From: JAEXOD01 sp963663265
GTDB lineage: Bacteria; Bacteroidota; Ignavibacteria; Ignavibacteriales; Melioribacteraceae
Direction: 5' to 3'
Assembly (NCBI GenBank): GCA_963663265.2
Contig: CAXXXM010000001.1
Location: forward strand, 1,116,001-1,180,000
DNA: 64,000 nucleotides
The notes under the pieces: model-generated
Told to the model about the DNA's origin: nothing
Seen by the model: the letters and a program-made list of their open reading frames with translations, nothing else
Database searches by the model: none
Translations under genes and position numbers: made by a program
In this document: piece by piece, positions 46,901-55,363 of the stretch
How positions within the stretch are numbered: position 1 is the first letter of the stretch
How the letters are laid out: the number at the start of each line of letters is the position of its first letter

Positions 46901-48177
46901 ATGTAGTTCTTGTTGGTTCAGGAGGAAGAGAAAATGCTATTGCTTTTAAAATATCTGAAAGTGATTTATTAAAAAACCTTTTTATTTTACCGGGGAATCC
47001 TGGTACAGCTAAATATGGAAAAAACATAAATGTTTCCAATTATGATGAAATAGTTGAATTTTGTGTAAATAATAAAATTGATTTGGTTATTGTTGGTCCT
47101 GAAATTCCTCTTGTTGATGGATTGGGGAATATGTTGCGAGCAAAGGGGATTAAAGTTTTTGGTCCTAATAAAGAAGCGGCAATTATTGAAGGGGATAAGT
47201 CTTTTTCAAAAGAATTGATGAAAAAATATAATATTCCAAGTGCCGGTTATGAAATATTTGGTAAAGATAAATATAATGAAGCAATAGATTATTTAGAAAA
47301 ATCTTTGTATCCCTTAGTAATCAAAGCATCCGGTTTAGCAGCAGGTAAAGGAGTTATAATTTGTAATACCTTTATTGAAGCTAAAGAATGCTTAAATAAT
47401 ATTTTTAATGATAATATCTTTGGAAAGTCAGGAGATATAGTTGTTATTGAAGAATTTATGGAAGGTGAAGAAGCTTCTATTTTTGCTTTAACTGATGGTG
47501 ATAATTATGTTGTATTACCTTCTGCTCAAGACCATAAAAGGATCTATGACAATGATAAAGGCAAAAATACAGGAGGAATGGGTGCATACTCTCCAGCTCC
47601 AATCGTAACTACTGAACTTCAAAAAATTGTTGAAGAAACAATAATTAAACCCACCATTGTTGCTATGAAAGCTGAAAATAGAAAATTTGTTGGCTGTCTT
47701 TATTGCGGATTGATGATAAACAATGGAATTCCTAAAGTAGTTGAGTTTAATTGTAGATTTGGTGACCCTGAAACTCAAGTGGTTTTACCTCTAATAGAAG
47801 GTGATTTATTAAAATTGCTTTATAATTGTGCAACCGGTTCAATTGATTTTACTGAAATTAAGCAAGCAAATAAATCCGCATTAAGTGTTGTTTTAGCTTC
47901 CGGCGGTTATCCTGATAAATACGAAACCGGTTTTGAAATAACAGGTATTAAAGAAATAGTTGATAAAGAAGTTATTATTTTTCACTCTGGCACAAAAACA
48001 CAAGATGATAAATTGGTTACTGCAGGGGGTAGAGTTTTAGCCATAACTGCATTAGGTAGTGAAAATAATCTTGTTGAATGTAAAAATAAATGTTATAATA
48101 CAATTGAAAAAATAAAGTTTACTAACATGCATTATAGGACAGATATTGGAGATAAGGGGATTCGTTATAAACAATAG
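46897..48177 (+). CDS. purD: Phosphoribosylamine--glycine ligase (GAR synthetase)
   Basis: This is the second enzyme of purine synthesis, ATP-grasp type. The 426-residue protein begins MNVVLVGSGGRENAIAFK and has GPEIPLVDGLGN, KASGLAAGKGV, EEFMEGEEASIFAL and the family pattern near YCGLMINNGIPKVVEFNCRFGDPETQVVLP. The start overlaps the glycosyltransferase stop by four bases. It is a later pathway partner of purC, at the far end of the same run. Confidence 0.97.
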   Translation: MNVVLVGSGGRENAIAFKISESDLLKNLFILPGNPGTAKYGKNINVSNYDEIVEFCVNNKIDLVIVGPEIPLVDGLGNMLRAKGIKVFGPNKEAAIIEGDKSFSKELMKKYNIPSAGYEIFGKDKYNEAIDYLEKSLYPLVIKASGLAAGKGVIICNTFIEAKECLNNIFNDNIFGKSGDIVVIEEFMEGEEASIFALTDGDNYVVLPSAQDHKRIYDNDKGKNTGGMGAYSPAPIVTTELQKIVEETIIKPTIVAMKAENRKFVGCLYCGLMINNGIPKVVEFNCRFGDPETQVVLPLIEGDLLKLLYNCATGSIDFTEIKQANKSALSVVLASGGYPDKYETGFEITGIKEIVDKEVIIFHSGTKTQDDKLVTAGGRVLAITALGSENNLVECKNKCYNTIEKIKFTNMHYRTDIGDKGIRYKQ

Positions 48178-48207
48178 AAAACTGAAGGATATATAATTGG
48201 AGATATT

Positions 48208-50166
48208 ATGACTGAGAATAACGATTATACTTTTAAGCCGTATATCGCAGCATCTGATTTTATCCCGGAATTTACTCCAAAAGCTATTATATTAGGAGCA
48301 ATATTTGGAATAATCTTTGGTGCGGCAACAGTATACTTAGGCTTGAAAGTAGGATTAACGGTTAGTGCATCTATACCGATTGCCGTTTTGGCTATTTCTG
48401 TATTTAAGAAAATTGGACATGCAACAATTTTAGAAAACAATATTGTACAAACTATCGGTTCAGCCGGAGAGTCGGTTGCTTCCGGTGTGGTTTTTACATT
48501 ACCGGCTTTGTTATTTTTACCCGGTGGAGGAAATTATTTCCAATACTTCCAAATATTTGTACTTGCCTTAGCTGGAGGTATTTTAGGTGTTCTTTTTATG
48601 ATTCCATTAAGAAGGTCACTTATTGTAAAAGAACATGGTAAATTACCTTTTCCTGAAGGAACAGCGTGTGCTGATGTATTGGTAGCAGGTGAAAAGGGAG
48701 GAGCTTTAGCTCAAAAAGTTTATTATGGATTAGGAATTGCATTTATATATAAAGTTTTAATGTCAATTTTTGGTTTATGGAAAGATGTTCCTCAATATAT
48801 CTTTTCAAGAAAATCATCGTTGCCAAATGGTACAATAAATGGTGAAATTACCCCGGAATTATTAGGTGTTGGATATATAATTGGTCCCAAAATTGCCGGA
48901 GTTATGGTTGCCGGTGGTGTTCTTTCATGGTTGGTTTTAATCCCGTTAATCACTTTATTAGGTGATAACTTAACTACTGTATTTGCTCCAGGTACAAAAC
49001 TTATTTCTGAAATGTCACCAAGGGAAATTTGGAGTAATTATATTAGATATATTGGTGCTGGAGCTGTTACATTTGGTGGTATTATTACATTAATAAAATC
49101 TTTTCCAACTATTATTAGTGCATTTAAAGATTCTTTTAACGACTTAAAATCGCATAAAGCCGGTGAAGAGAAGAAAGTATCAAGAACTGAAAAGGATATC
49201 CCTTTAGTTTTTGTGCTAATTGGCAGCGTTATTTTAGTTGTATTTATGGCTGTTATTCCTAACATTCCAACTAATTTATTATCTGCAATAATGATTGTAG
49301 TTTTTGGCTTTTTCTTTGTAACTGTGTCATCAAGAATAGTTGGATTAATTGGTTCTTCTTCAAATCCTATATCGGGTATGACAATTGCAACCTTAATGGC
49401 AACTTCATTAATATTTGTAGGATTAGGTTGGACAGGCGATTTTTATCAACCTATTGCATTAGTTGTAGGCTCCATTGTTTGTATTGCTTCAGCAAATGCG
49501 GGTGCAACTTCTCAAGATCTTAAAACGGGTTATTTAGTTGGAGCTACTCCTATTAAACAACAGTTTGGTTTAATTATTGGTGTTGTTGCTTCTTCAATTG
49601 TAATTGGATTTACATTATTATTATTAAACAGTATTCTTGGAATTGGTGCAATAACTCCAGAACATCCAAATCCACTTCCTGCTCCTCAAGCTACTTTAAT
49701 GGCAACAGTTATTAAAGGTTTGTTAAGTCAAAATTTGCCTTGGGGTTTAGTTTTGGTTGGAATGGGTATTGCTGCGGTTATGGAATTAGCGGGTGTAAGG
49801 TCTCTTCCATTTGCTGTTGGTGCTTATTTGCCATTATCAACAAGTACACCGATATTTGTTGGTGGATTAGTAAAGTTTATTGTTGATAAAATCAAAAAAT
49901 CAAAAGAAGATGAATCTGATATTGGACCTGGTGCATTATTTAGTTCCGGTTTAATTGCCGGTGGTTCTTTAACAGGTATTTTAATAGCAATATTAATAGG
50001 TACGCCATTTGGAGTTGGTGCAGATGGAAAAGAAATTTCTGTTGCCCAAGTATTAAACTCAGGAATTGCTGAACATATTGGTGCTATTGGTGATTTAATT
50101 GCATTAATAATGTTTGCTGCTTTAGCCTTTATTTTAGCTAAATTTGCATTATCAAAAGATAAATAA
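48208..50166 (+). CDS. Oligopeptide transporter, OPT family
   Basis: The 652-residue membrane protein has many hydrophobic segments. Its early part matches the bacterial OPT family (FTPKAIILGAIFGIIFGAATVYLGLKVGLTVSASIP) and it has the conserved KLPFPEGTACADVL and GATSQDLKTGYLVGATP segments. Family members carry oligopeptides or metal complexes with protons. It follows purD by 30 bases. Downstream genes encode an MFSD1-like carrier and an aminopeptidase, pointing to peptide import and breakdown. Confidence 0.93.
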   Translation: MTENNDYTFKPYIAASDFIPEFTPKAIILGAIFGIIFGAATVYLGLKVGLTVSASIPIAVLAISVFKKIGHATILENNIVQTIGSAGESVASGVVFTLPALLFLPGGGNYFQYFQIFVLALAGGILGVLFMIPLRRSLIVKEHGKLPFPEGTACADVLVAGEKGGALAQKVYYGLGIAFIYKVLMSIFGLWKDVPQYIFSRKSSLPNGTINGEITPELLGVGYIIGPKIAGVMVAGGVLSWLVLIPLITLLGDNLTTVFAPGTKLISEMSPREIWSNYIRYIGAGAVTFGGIITLIKSFPTIISAFKDSFNDLKSHKAGEEKKVSRTEKDIPLVFVLIGSVILVVFMAVIPNIPTNLLSAIMIVVFGFFFVTVSSRIVGLIGSSSNPISGMTIATLMATSLIFVGLGWTGDFYQPIALVVGSIVCIASANAGATSQDLKTGYLVGATPIKQQFGLIIGVVASSIVIGFTLLLLNSILGIGAITPEHPNPLPAPQATLMATVIKGLLSQNLPWGLVLVGMGIAAVMELAGVRSLPFAVGAYLPLSTSTPIFVGGLVKFIVDKIKKSKEDESDIGPGALFSSGLIAGGSLTGILIAILIGTPFGVGADGKEISVAQVLNSGIAEHIGAIGDLIALIMFAALAFILAKFALSKDK

Positions 50167-50171
50167 TTTAT

Positions 50172-50196
50172 TAAATCCGGCTATCAGCCGGATTTA
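50172..50196 (+). terminator. Hairpin between the OPT and MFS genes, weak terminator
   Basis: TAAATCCGGCT and AGCCGGATTTA form an 11-pair stem with a three-base loop just after the OPT stop. No T run follows, so it may slow rather than end transcription, or protect the mRNA end. Confidence 0.5.
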
Positions 50197-50227
50197 TAAT
50201 TAACTTAAAAATTCAGACGAGGAACGC

Positions 50228-51502
50228 TTGAGTACTCCGTTTCAAAGTGTAAAAGAAAAAATAATGCCTTCAACAACATTCAGATGGATGTTGCTTGTAT
50301 TTGTTAGTATAGCAATGTTTGGGAATTATTATGTTTATGATAGTATAAGCCCTTTGGCTGATTTATTATCTAAACAATTAAAATTTTCCGATTCCGATAT
50401 TGGTCTGTTAAATGCTATATATAGTTTCCCAAACATTATTATGGTTTTAATTGGTGGAATTATAATTGATAGACTTGGGACTAAAAAATCAACATTCATT
50501 TTTGCATTTTTCTGTATGTCCGGTGCTATTATAACCGCATTTTCGGGTACTTTAACATTAATGGCTGTTGGTAGATTAGTATTTGGGCTTGGTGCCGAGT
50601 CATTAATAGTGGCTGTTACTACTGTTATTGGAAGATGGTTTAAGGGAAAACAATTATCTTTTGCCTTTGGTATTAATTTAACTATCGCACGATTAGGGTC
50701 TTTTGCTGCTTTTAATTCTCCTTCATGGGCAAAAGCTCTTTATAGTGATTGGCAATTACCGTTATTAATTTCGGTTGCTGCAAGTATTATTTCAGTTGTT
50801 GCTGTAATTGTTTATTGGTTGATGGAAAATCATGCAGAAAAGAATCTTATTTTAGAAGAAGTACCTGAACAGGAGAAAATAGTATTAAAAGAAATATTCT
50901 CCTTTTCTAAATCATTTTGGTATGTGGTACTTTTATGTGTGACTTTTTATTCTGCTGTATTTCCTTTCCAAACATTTGGTGTTAAATTTTTTATTGAAAC
51001 ACATGGTGTTTCAAGAGAATTTGGAGGTTTTTTAATTAGTTTACTCACTCTCTCAGCAATGGTTCTTACTCCGTTATTTGGGTTATTAGCTGATTATATT
51101 GGCAAACGTTCTGTTTTAATGATGATTGGTTCTGTTATTCTTATTCCTGTTTATCTTTTAATGGCTTATACAAACGTATCGTTATATATTCCAATGGCTT
51201 TAATGGGAATTTCTTTTTCATTGGTTCCTGCTGTAATGTGGCCTTCTGTTACCATAATTGTGCAACCTTCTAAATTAGGAACTGCATATGGGTTAATGAC
51301 AATGATTCAAAATATTGGATTGTTTGCCTTTAATTATTCTATCGGATTAGTAAATGATTTTTCAGGTGGATATAATTTAGGAATGTGGATCTTTTCTACA
51401 CTTGGATTTTTTGGATTGTTTTTTGCTTTTATGCTCAGAAAAACTGAAATGGGGGTTAATAATTTTGGCTTAGAAAAAGGGATTAGAGATAAGAATGAGT
51501 AA
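50228..51502 (+). CDS. MFS transporter, MFSD1-like (candidate dipeptide carrier)
   Basis: The 424-residue protein has about twelve membrane segments. The start is TTG at 50228, chosen because GAGGA stands five bases ahead; the next in-frame ATG (50264) would shorten the N-terminus by twelve residues. Segments NAIYSFPNIIMVLIGGIIIDRLG, GRLVFGLGAESLIVAVTTVIGRWFKGKQLSFAFGINLTIARLGS and SLVPAVMWPSVTIIV parallel the animal MFSD1 family (for example GRFVFGIGGESLAVAQ, WFKGKELNLVFGLQLSMARIGS). MFSD1 has been shown to carry dipeptides out of lysosomes, so a bacterial relative beside an OPT transporter and an aminopeptidase is a reasonable peptide carrier. Substrate and direction are inferred. Confidence 0.85.
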   Translation: MSTPFQSVKEKIMPSTTFRWMLLVFVSIAMFGNYYVYDSISPLADLLSKQLKFSDSDIGLLNAIYSFPNIIMVLIGGIIIDRLGTKKSTFIFAFFCMSGAIITAFSGTLTLMAVGRLVFGLGAESLIVAVTTVIGRWFKGKQLSFAFGINLTIARLGSFAAFNSPSWAKALYSDWQLPLLISVAASIISVVAVIVYWLMENHAEKNLILEEVPEQEKIVLKEIFSFSKSFWYVVLLCVTFYSAVFPFQTFGVKFFIETHGVSREFGGFLISLLTLSAMVLTPLFGLLADYIGKRSVLMMIGSVILIPVYLLMAYTNVSLYIPMALMGISFSLVPAVMWPSVTIIVQPSKLGTAYGLMTMIQNIGLFAFNYSIGLVNDFSGGYNLGMWIFSTLGFFGLFFAFMLRKTEMGVNNFGLEKGIRDKNE

Positions 51503-51839
51503 TATTTTATCACTATATCCAGTTAGATTACACGAATATGAGGTTGTTAATGACCTTGTAGTTGTTTTATTTGTCGATCCTAAACCTTCATTTATTGAAA
51601 AAACATTCTTTAAGAAACTTTCTAAAACACCATCAAAATTGGATCTTGATGAAATTGGTTCGTTCATTTGGTTGTTGTGTGATGGAAAAATTTCCGTTGA
51701 AGAAATTATTCAAAAAGGCAGAGAGAAGTTTGGAGAAAAAATTGAGCCTGCCGAAAACAGAGTAGAAACTTTCTTTAAGAATTTGTATGCTCAAAAATTA
51801 ATTGAACTTTATCAAAAAGTTAAAAATGAGACAAAATGA
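51495..51839 (+). CDS. PqqD-family protein (RiPP-recognition-element fold)
   Basis: The 114-residue protein has the PqqD layout: LDEIGSFIWLLCDGKISVEEIIQKGREKFG, with the conserved W-x-L-C/D-G turn and a helix-turn-helix-like end (ENRVETFFKNLYAQKLIEL). PqqD proteins bind leader peptides of ribosomal peptide products. It overlaps the MFS gene by eight bases and the next gene by four. No precursor peptide or radical-SAM partner is seen nearby, so it may be an orphan with another peptide-binding role. Confidence 0.82.
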   Translation: MSNILSLYPVRLHEYEVVNDLVVVLFVDPKPSFIEKTFFKKLSKTPSKLDLDEIGSFIWLLCDGKISVEEIIQKGREKFGEKIEPAENRVETFFKNLYAQKLIELYQKVKNETK

Positions 51840-52543
51840 AATTAAAGTTTCACATAATGTTAATAGGTTTATTAGTTATTGCAATTAATACTAATGCACA
51901 AACTTGTGGTTTTGGATGTTTAGGTATGAGTGGCTTTTATGTTGGTTATTCATATCAATTTAGCGAATTTTCTAATCTTAATAATGAATTAAAATCCGAA
52001 AATTTGAAATTTGATAACCTTAATGGTTTTCGTATTGGGGCAAACATATTTAGAGCAAAATTTGATAATTATTTTTTAAGTATTAAAGGGTATTACCAAG
52101 TTGCATCTCAAACCATTTCCAATAACAGCAATAGTGGAGGTGCTTTTTTAGAAAATGAGTACGAACTTAATTTAAATCATTGGGGAGTAGGGATAGATTT
52201 TGGAATTCCTATTACTGATTACTTTGAGTATAAAATTGTTGAAGGTGGTTTTAATATTTATAGTGCTGAGTTTTCATATAAAAACATTATGAATGGTAAT
52301 GAATTAGCAAAAATTAAATATAAAAGTAATAAAACTGACATTGGATATTTTATTGGAACCGGTTTTATATTCCATTTGGTTAAGAACTATGCAAGTATTG
52401 AAGGAATAATTTACTACAATAAAATTGCTATAAGCTCTATGACTAATTCAAATAGCCAATACTTGTTCCAAAAAGAAGATAGTCTTATTGATAATGGTGG
52501 TTTTGCAGGGACTATTCAATTAAATATAGGAGTTCCATTTTAA
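51836..52543 (+). CDS. Exported beta-rich protein, possible outer-membrane barrel
   Basis: The 235-residue protein has a signal peptide (ends TNAQ), then a short CGFGCLGM stretch with two Cys and beta-strand rich sequence (FYVGYSYQFSEFSN, YFLSIKGYYQVAS) ending LNIGVPF, with the terminal Phe typical of barrels. I do not recognise the family. It starts within the PqqD-like stop (ATGA) and 14 bases before an aminopeptidase. A role as a porin for small peptides would suit the neighbours but is speculation. Confidence 0.6.
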   Translation: MKLKFHIMLIGLLVIAINTNAQTCGFGCLGMSGFYVGYSYQFSEFSNLNNELKSENLKFDNLNGFRIGANIFRAKFDNYFLSIKGYYQVASQTISNNSNSGGAFLENEYELNLNHWGVGIDFGIPITDYFEYKIVEGGFNIYSAEFSYKNIMNGNELAKIKYKSNKTDIGYFIGTGFIFHLVKNYASIEGIIYYNKIAISSMTNSNSQYLFQKEDSLIDNGGFAGTIQLNIGVPF

Positions 52544-52557
52544 GGAGAATTATACTG

Positions 52558-53517
52558 ATGACCTCAAAATTATTTAATGCAGCTTTAATTGCAATAAAAG
52601 ATTGCATGGGTGCAAAAAAGAAAGAAAAAATATTAATTATTTGCGATGAAAACAAAAGAGAGATTGGTTATAGTTTATTTGAAGCTGCTCTGGAATTAGG
52701 AAATGAATCGTTGTTTGTTGAAATGAAATCGCGTGAGATGCACGGTGAAGAACCTCCAATTTATGTTGCAGAATTGATGAAACAGTTTGATATTGTATTG
52801 TGCCCAACTACAAAATCTTTAACTCATACAAAAGCTCGCAGAGACGCATCCGAATTAGGTGTTAGAGTTGCTACCTTTCCCGGAATTACAAAGGATATTA
52901 TGATTAGGGGATTAAATGCTGATTATAAAAAAATATCTGAGTTAACAATTAAATTGAAGAAAGTTCTCGATAAGACTAATAAAATTCAAGTAACTGCAGA
53001 TAATGGAACAGATATTTCTTTTGACGTTACCGATAGAGCCGGATATGCAAGTAAAGGTTTATTCCATAAAAAAGGGGAAAGTGGGAACCTTCCAACTGGG
53101 GAAGCTTTTATTGCTCCGTTAGAAGGGACTGCTAATGGTGTTTTTGTAGTTGACGGCTCTATGGCTGGAGTGGGAATGATTGAAGATAAACCCATTAAAA
53201 TTGTTGTTAAAAATGGTTTTGCAACAGAAATTACCGGCGGTAAAGAAGCAAGAGAACTTTTGGAAATTCTTAATAGATATGATAAAAACGCTCGTAATAT
53301 TGCCGAGTTTGGTATTGGTACAAATGATAAAGCTAAATTAAGCGGTGTTTTGCTTGAAGATGAAAAAGTACTTGGTACTATTCATATCGCTTTAGGTGAT
53401 AATAAAAGCATGGGTGGTAATGTTCATATTCCAATTCATTTAGATGGTGTTGTTAAATCGCCAAACGTATTTTTTGACGATAAACAAATTATGAAAAATG
53501 GGAAGTTGATTATTTAG
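52558..53517 (+). CDS. M29-family-like aminopeptidase
   Basis: The 319-residue protein resembles the aminopeptidase M29 (aminopeptidase T) family: the N-terminal ILIICDENKREIGYSLFEAALELG, then GEAFIAPLEGTANGVFVVDGS and NIAEFGIGTNDKAK, and HIALGDNKSMGGN with HIPIHLDGVV near the end, the segments that hold the metal-binding Glu, His and Asp. The family length is usually nearer 400 residues, so this is a shorter member. AAGGAG precedes the ATG. It is the last gene of the run and follows peptide carriers, which supports hydrolysis of imported peptides. A terminator shared with wecB follows. Confidence 0.85.
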   Translation: MTSKLFNAALIAIKDCMGAKKKEKILIICDENKREIGYSLFEAALELGNESLFVEMKSREMHGEEPPIYVAELMKQFDIVLCPTTKSLTHTKARRDASELGVRVATFPGITKDIMIRGLNADYKKISELTIKLKKVLDKTNKIQVTADNGTDISFDVTDRAGYASKGLFHKKGESGNLPTGEAFIAPLEGTANGVFVVDGSMAGVGMIEDKPIKIVVKNGFATEITGGKEARELLEILNRYDKNARNIAEFGIGTNDKAKLSGVLLEDEKVLGTIHIALGDNKSMGGNVHIPIHLDGVVKSPNVFFDDKQIMKNGKLII

Positions 53518-53525
53518 ATAAGATG

Positions 53526-53557
53526 AAAAAAGCTCGTAATAACACGAGCTTTTTTTT
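53526..53557. terminator. Bidirectional terminator between aminopeptidase and wecB
   Basis: The stem AAAAAAGCTCGT/ACGAGCTTTTTT with loop AATAAC has T runs in both directions and lies between two convergent genes; it overlaps the wecB stop codon. Confidence 0.92.
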
Positions 53558-54650
53558 ATAAGACTTTATTTAAAATTATTTCAGTAATTCTTTCGGCAGC
53601 ATGACCATCCCACAAATCAGGAATTTCTCCTTTTTTAACATTACCGGATAATACGCTAAAAGCTGCTTTTTCAGCCTTTTCCAAATCAAATCCTAATAAT
53701 TGATTTGTACCAATTTCAACTGTAATTGGGCGTTCAGTAGATTCACGCAATGTAATACATTGAACTCCTAAATATGTTGATTCTTCTTGTATTCCGCCAC
53801 TATCTGTTAAAATTAACTGAGCTTTGGCAATACAATTAATAAAATCAATATATCCAATAGGATCAACTAAAATAATGTTCGGTGATAAAGTATTAAGAAT
53901 ATTAAATTCGCTTAAGTTTTTTCTTGTTCGAGGATGAATTGGAAAAATTATTTTTGTTTCTTTTGCTAAATTATTTAATATATTAAATATTTTAATAAGT
54001 TGTTCAATATTATCAACGTTACTTGGTCGATGTAATGTAACTAAAATAAATTTATCGTTTTCTAATTTACACTCTTCAAGGAATTTGGATTGCTCTGCCT
54101 TTGGAAGATAATTAGCCAAACTATCAATCATTACGTTTCCTGTAAAGAACACTTTATCCTTACTTATTCCTTCGTTTTCTAAATGGGTTAACCCACTTTT
54201 TTCAGTAACAAAAAGATAATCAGCAATAGAATCTGTTAAAATTCTATTAATTTCCTCAGGCATCTCTCTATCAAAACTTCTTAATCCGCTTTCAACGTGG
54301 GCAGTTTTAATATGTAGTTTTACGGCAGCTAAAGTACAAGCAATAGTAGAATTAACATCACCAACAACAATAACCAAATCAGGTTTTACATTAAGTAAAA
54401 TCTTTTCAAACTCAATCATAATTTTGCCGGTTTGTTCAGCGTGTGAACCACCTCCAATTCCTAAGTAATAATCAGGTTTAGGTAATTCCAAATCCTCAAA
54501 AAATACTTTCGACATTTTTTCGTCATAATGCTGCCCTGTATGGCAGATTAAGTGCTTAACTTTATCTTGATATTTTAATAAAGCTTTATGAATTGGAGCG
54601 ATTTTCATAAAATTAGGTCTTGCTCCAACAACAGAAATTATTTTTTTCAT
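53556..54650 (-). CDS. wecB: UDP-N-acetylglucosamine 2-epimerase (non-hydrolysing)
   Basis: The enzyme interconverts UDP-GlcNAc and UDP-ManNAc for surface polysaccharides. The 364-residue protein has VVGARPNFMKIAPIHKA at the N-terminus, HTGQHYDEKMS, VVGDVNSTIACTLAA, HVESGLRSFDREMPEEINR and LTDSGGIQEES, the full set of family signatures including the catalytic acidic residues. It is alone on the minus strand between convergent and divergent neighbours. The 166-base gap to the FKBP gene holds both promoters. It provides an alternative use for the UDP-GlcNAc that glmS helps to make. Confidence 0.97.
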   Translation of the reverse strand: MKKIISVVGARPNFMKIAPIHKALLKYQDKVKHLICHTGQHYDEKMSKVFFEDLELPKPDYYLGIGGGSHAEQTGKIMIEFEKILLNVKPDLVIVVGDVNSTIACTLAAVKLHIKTAHVESGLRSFDREMPEEINRILTDSIADYLFVTEKSGLTHLENEGISKDKVFFTGNVMIDSLANYLPKAEQSKFLEECKLENDKFILVTLHRPSNVDNIEQLIKIFNILNNLAKETKIIFPIHPRTRKNLSEFNILNTLSPNIILVDPIGYIDFINCIAKAQLILTDSGGIQEESTYLGVQCITLRESTERPITVEIGTNQLLGFDLEKAEKAAFSVLSGNVKKGEIPDLWDGHAAERITEIILNKVL

Positions 54651-54745
54651 TTTTACCCATATTTTATATAATCTCTAAATTTAAGTAAATATATTAATAA
54701 AAGAAATAAGTATTGGTTAAAAATTTAGTTATTGGATTGTAAAAT

Positions 54746-54753
54746 TAAATTTG
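54746..54753 (+). promoter_or_regulatory. Candidate TAnnTTTG promoter of the FKBP gene
   Basis: TAAATTTG fits the -7 element; a TTTAG lies 18 bases upstream. It leaves a ~55-base leader. The wecB promoter must lie in the same gap on the other strand, but no good match is seen. Confidence 0.42.
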
Positions 54754-54816
54754 CTACCTTTAAATCTTAAAATAGAATAATAATCCAAACTAACATAAAT
54801 TAATAATGGAGATGAA

Positions 54817-55245
54817 ATGAAAAAAGTTGAAAAAGGGGATAAAATAAAAATAAAATATGTTGGTACTTTTGATGATGGTGAAGTATTTGACGCAACTGAT
54901 GATAATGATACATTTGAATTTACTGTTGGAGCTGATGAAGTTATAGTTGGATTAGATAATGCTGTATTAGGTATGGAAAAAGGAGAAAAGAAAAAAGTAC
55001 GTATAGAAGCAGAAGATGCATATGGTGATTATGATGATAATTTATTAGTATCTCTTGGAAAAGAAAGCGTTCCTGACGGTGTTGAGTTGGAAGAAGGGGA
55101 AAGTTATTCTTTTGAAATGGAAAATGGCGGAGTTATGGATCTTATTTTAATGGAAGTTAAAGAAGATGAATTAATATTTGATGCTAATCATGAATTAGCA
55201 GGTATGCCATTAACTTTTGATTTTGAGATTGTGGAAATCGGTTAG
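54817..55245 (+). CDS. FKBP-type peptidyl-prolyl isomerase, SlyD-like
   Basis: The 142-residue protein has an FKBP domain interrupted by an insert-in-flap domain as in SlyD: KIKIKYVGTFDDGEVFDATDDND, VGLDNAVLGMEKGEKKKVRIEAEDAYGDYDDNL, and then FDANHELAGMPLTFDFEIVEI. It helps Pro-containing chains fold, in the cytoplasm. There is no His-rich metal-binding tail as in E. coli SlyD. It is a single-gene unit with a strong terminator downstream. Confidence 0.93.
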   Translation: MKKVEKGDKIKIKYVGTFDDGEVFDATDDNDTFEFTVGADEVIVGLDNAVLGMEKGEKKKVRIEAEDAYGDYDDNLLVSLGKESVPDGVELEEGESYSFEMENGGVMDLILMEVKEDELIFDANHELAGMPLTFDFEIVEIG

Positions 55246-55266
55246 ATTTTATATAAATTTACTACA

Positions 55267-55298
55267 AAATAGCTCACCATTTCCGGTGAGCTATTTTT
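55267..55298 (+). terminator. Rho-independent terminator after the FKBP gene
   Basis: AAATAGCTCACC and GGTGAGCTATTT form a 12-pair stem with loop ATTTCC, followed by T residues. Confidence 0.9.
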
Positions 55299-55363
55299 GT
55301 ATAAAGAAGAAAATTTGTAAAAAAATAGTTTATTATTTAGTATATTTATAGTTTGAATTTTTT

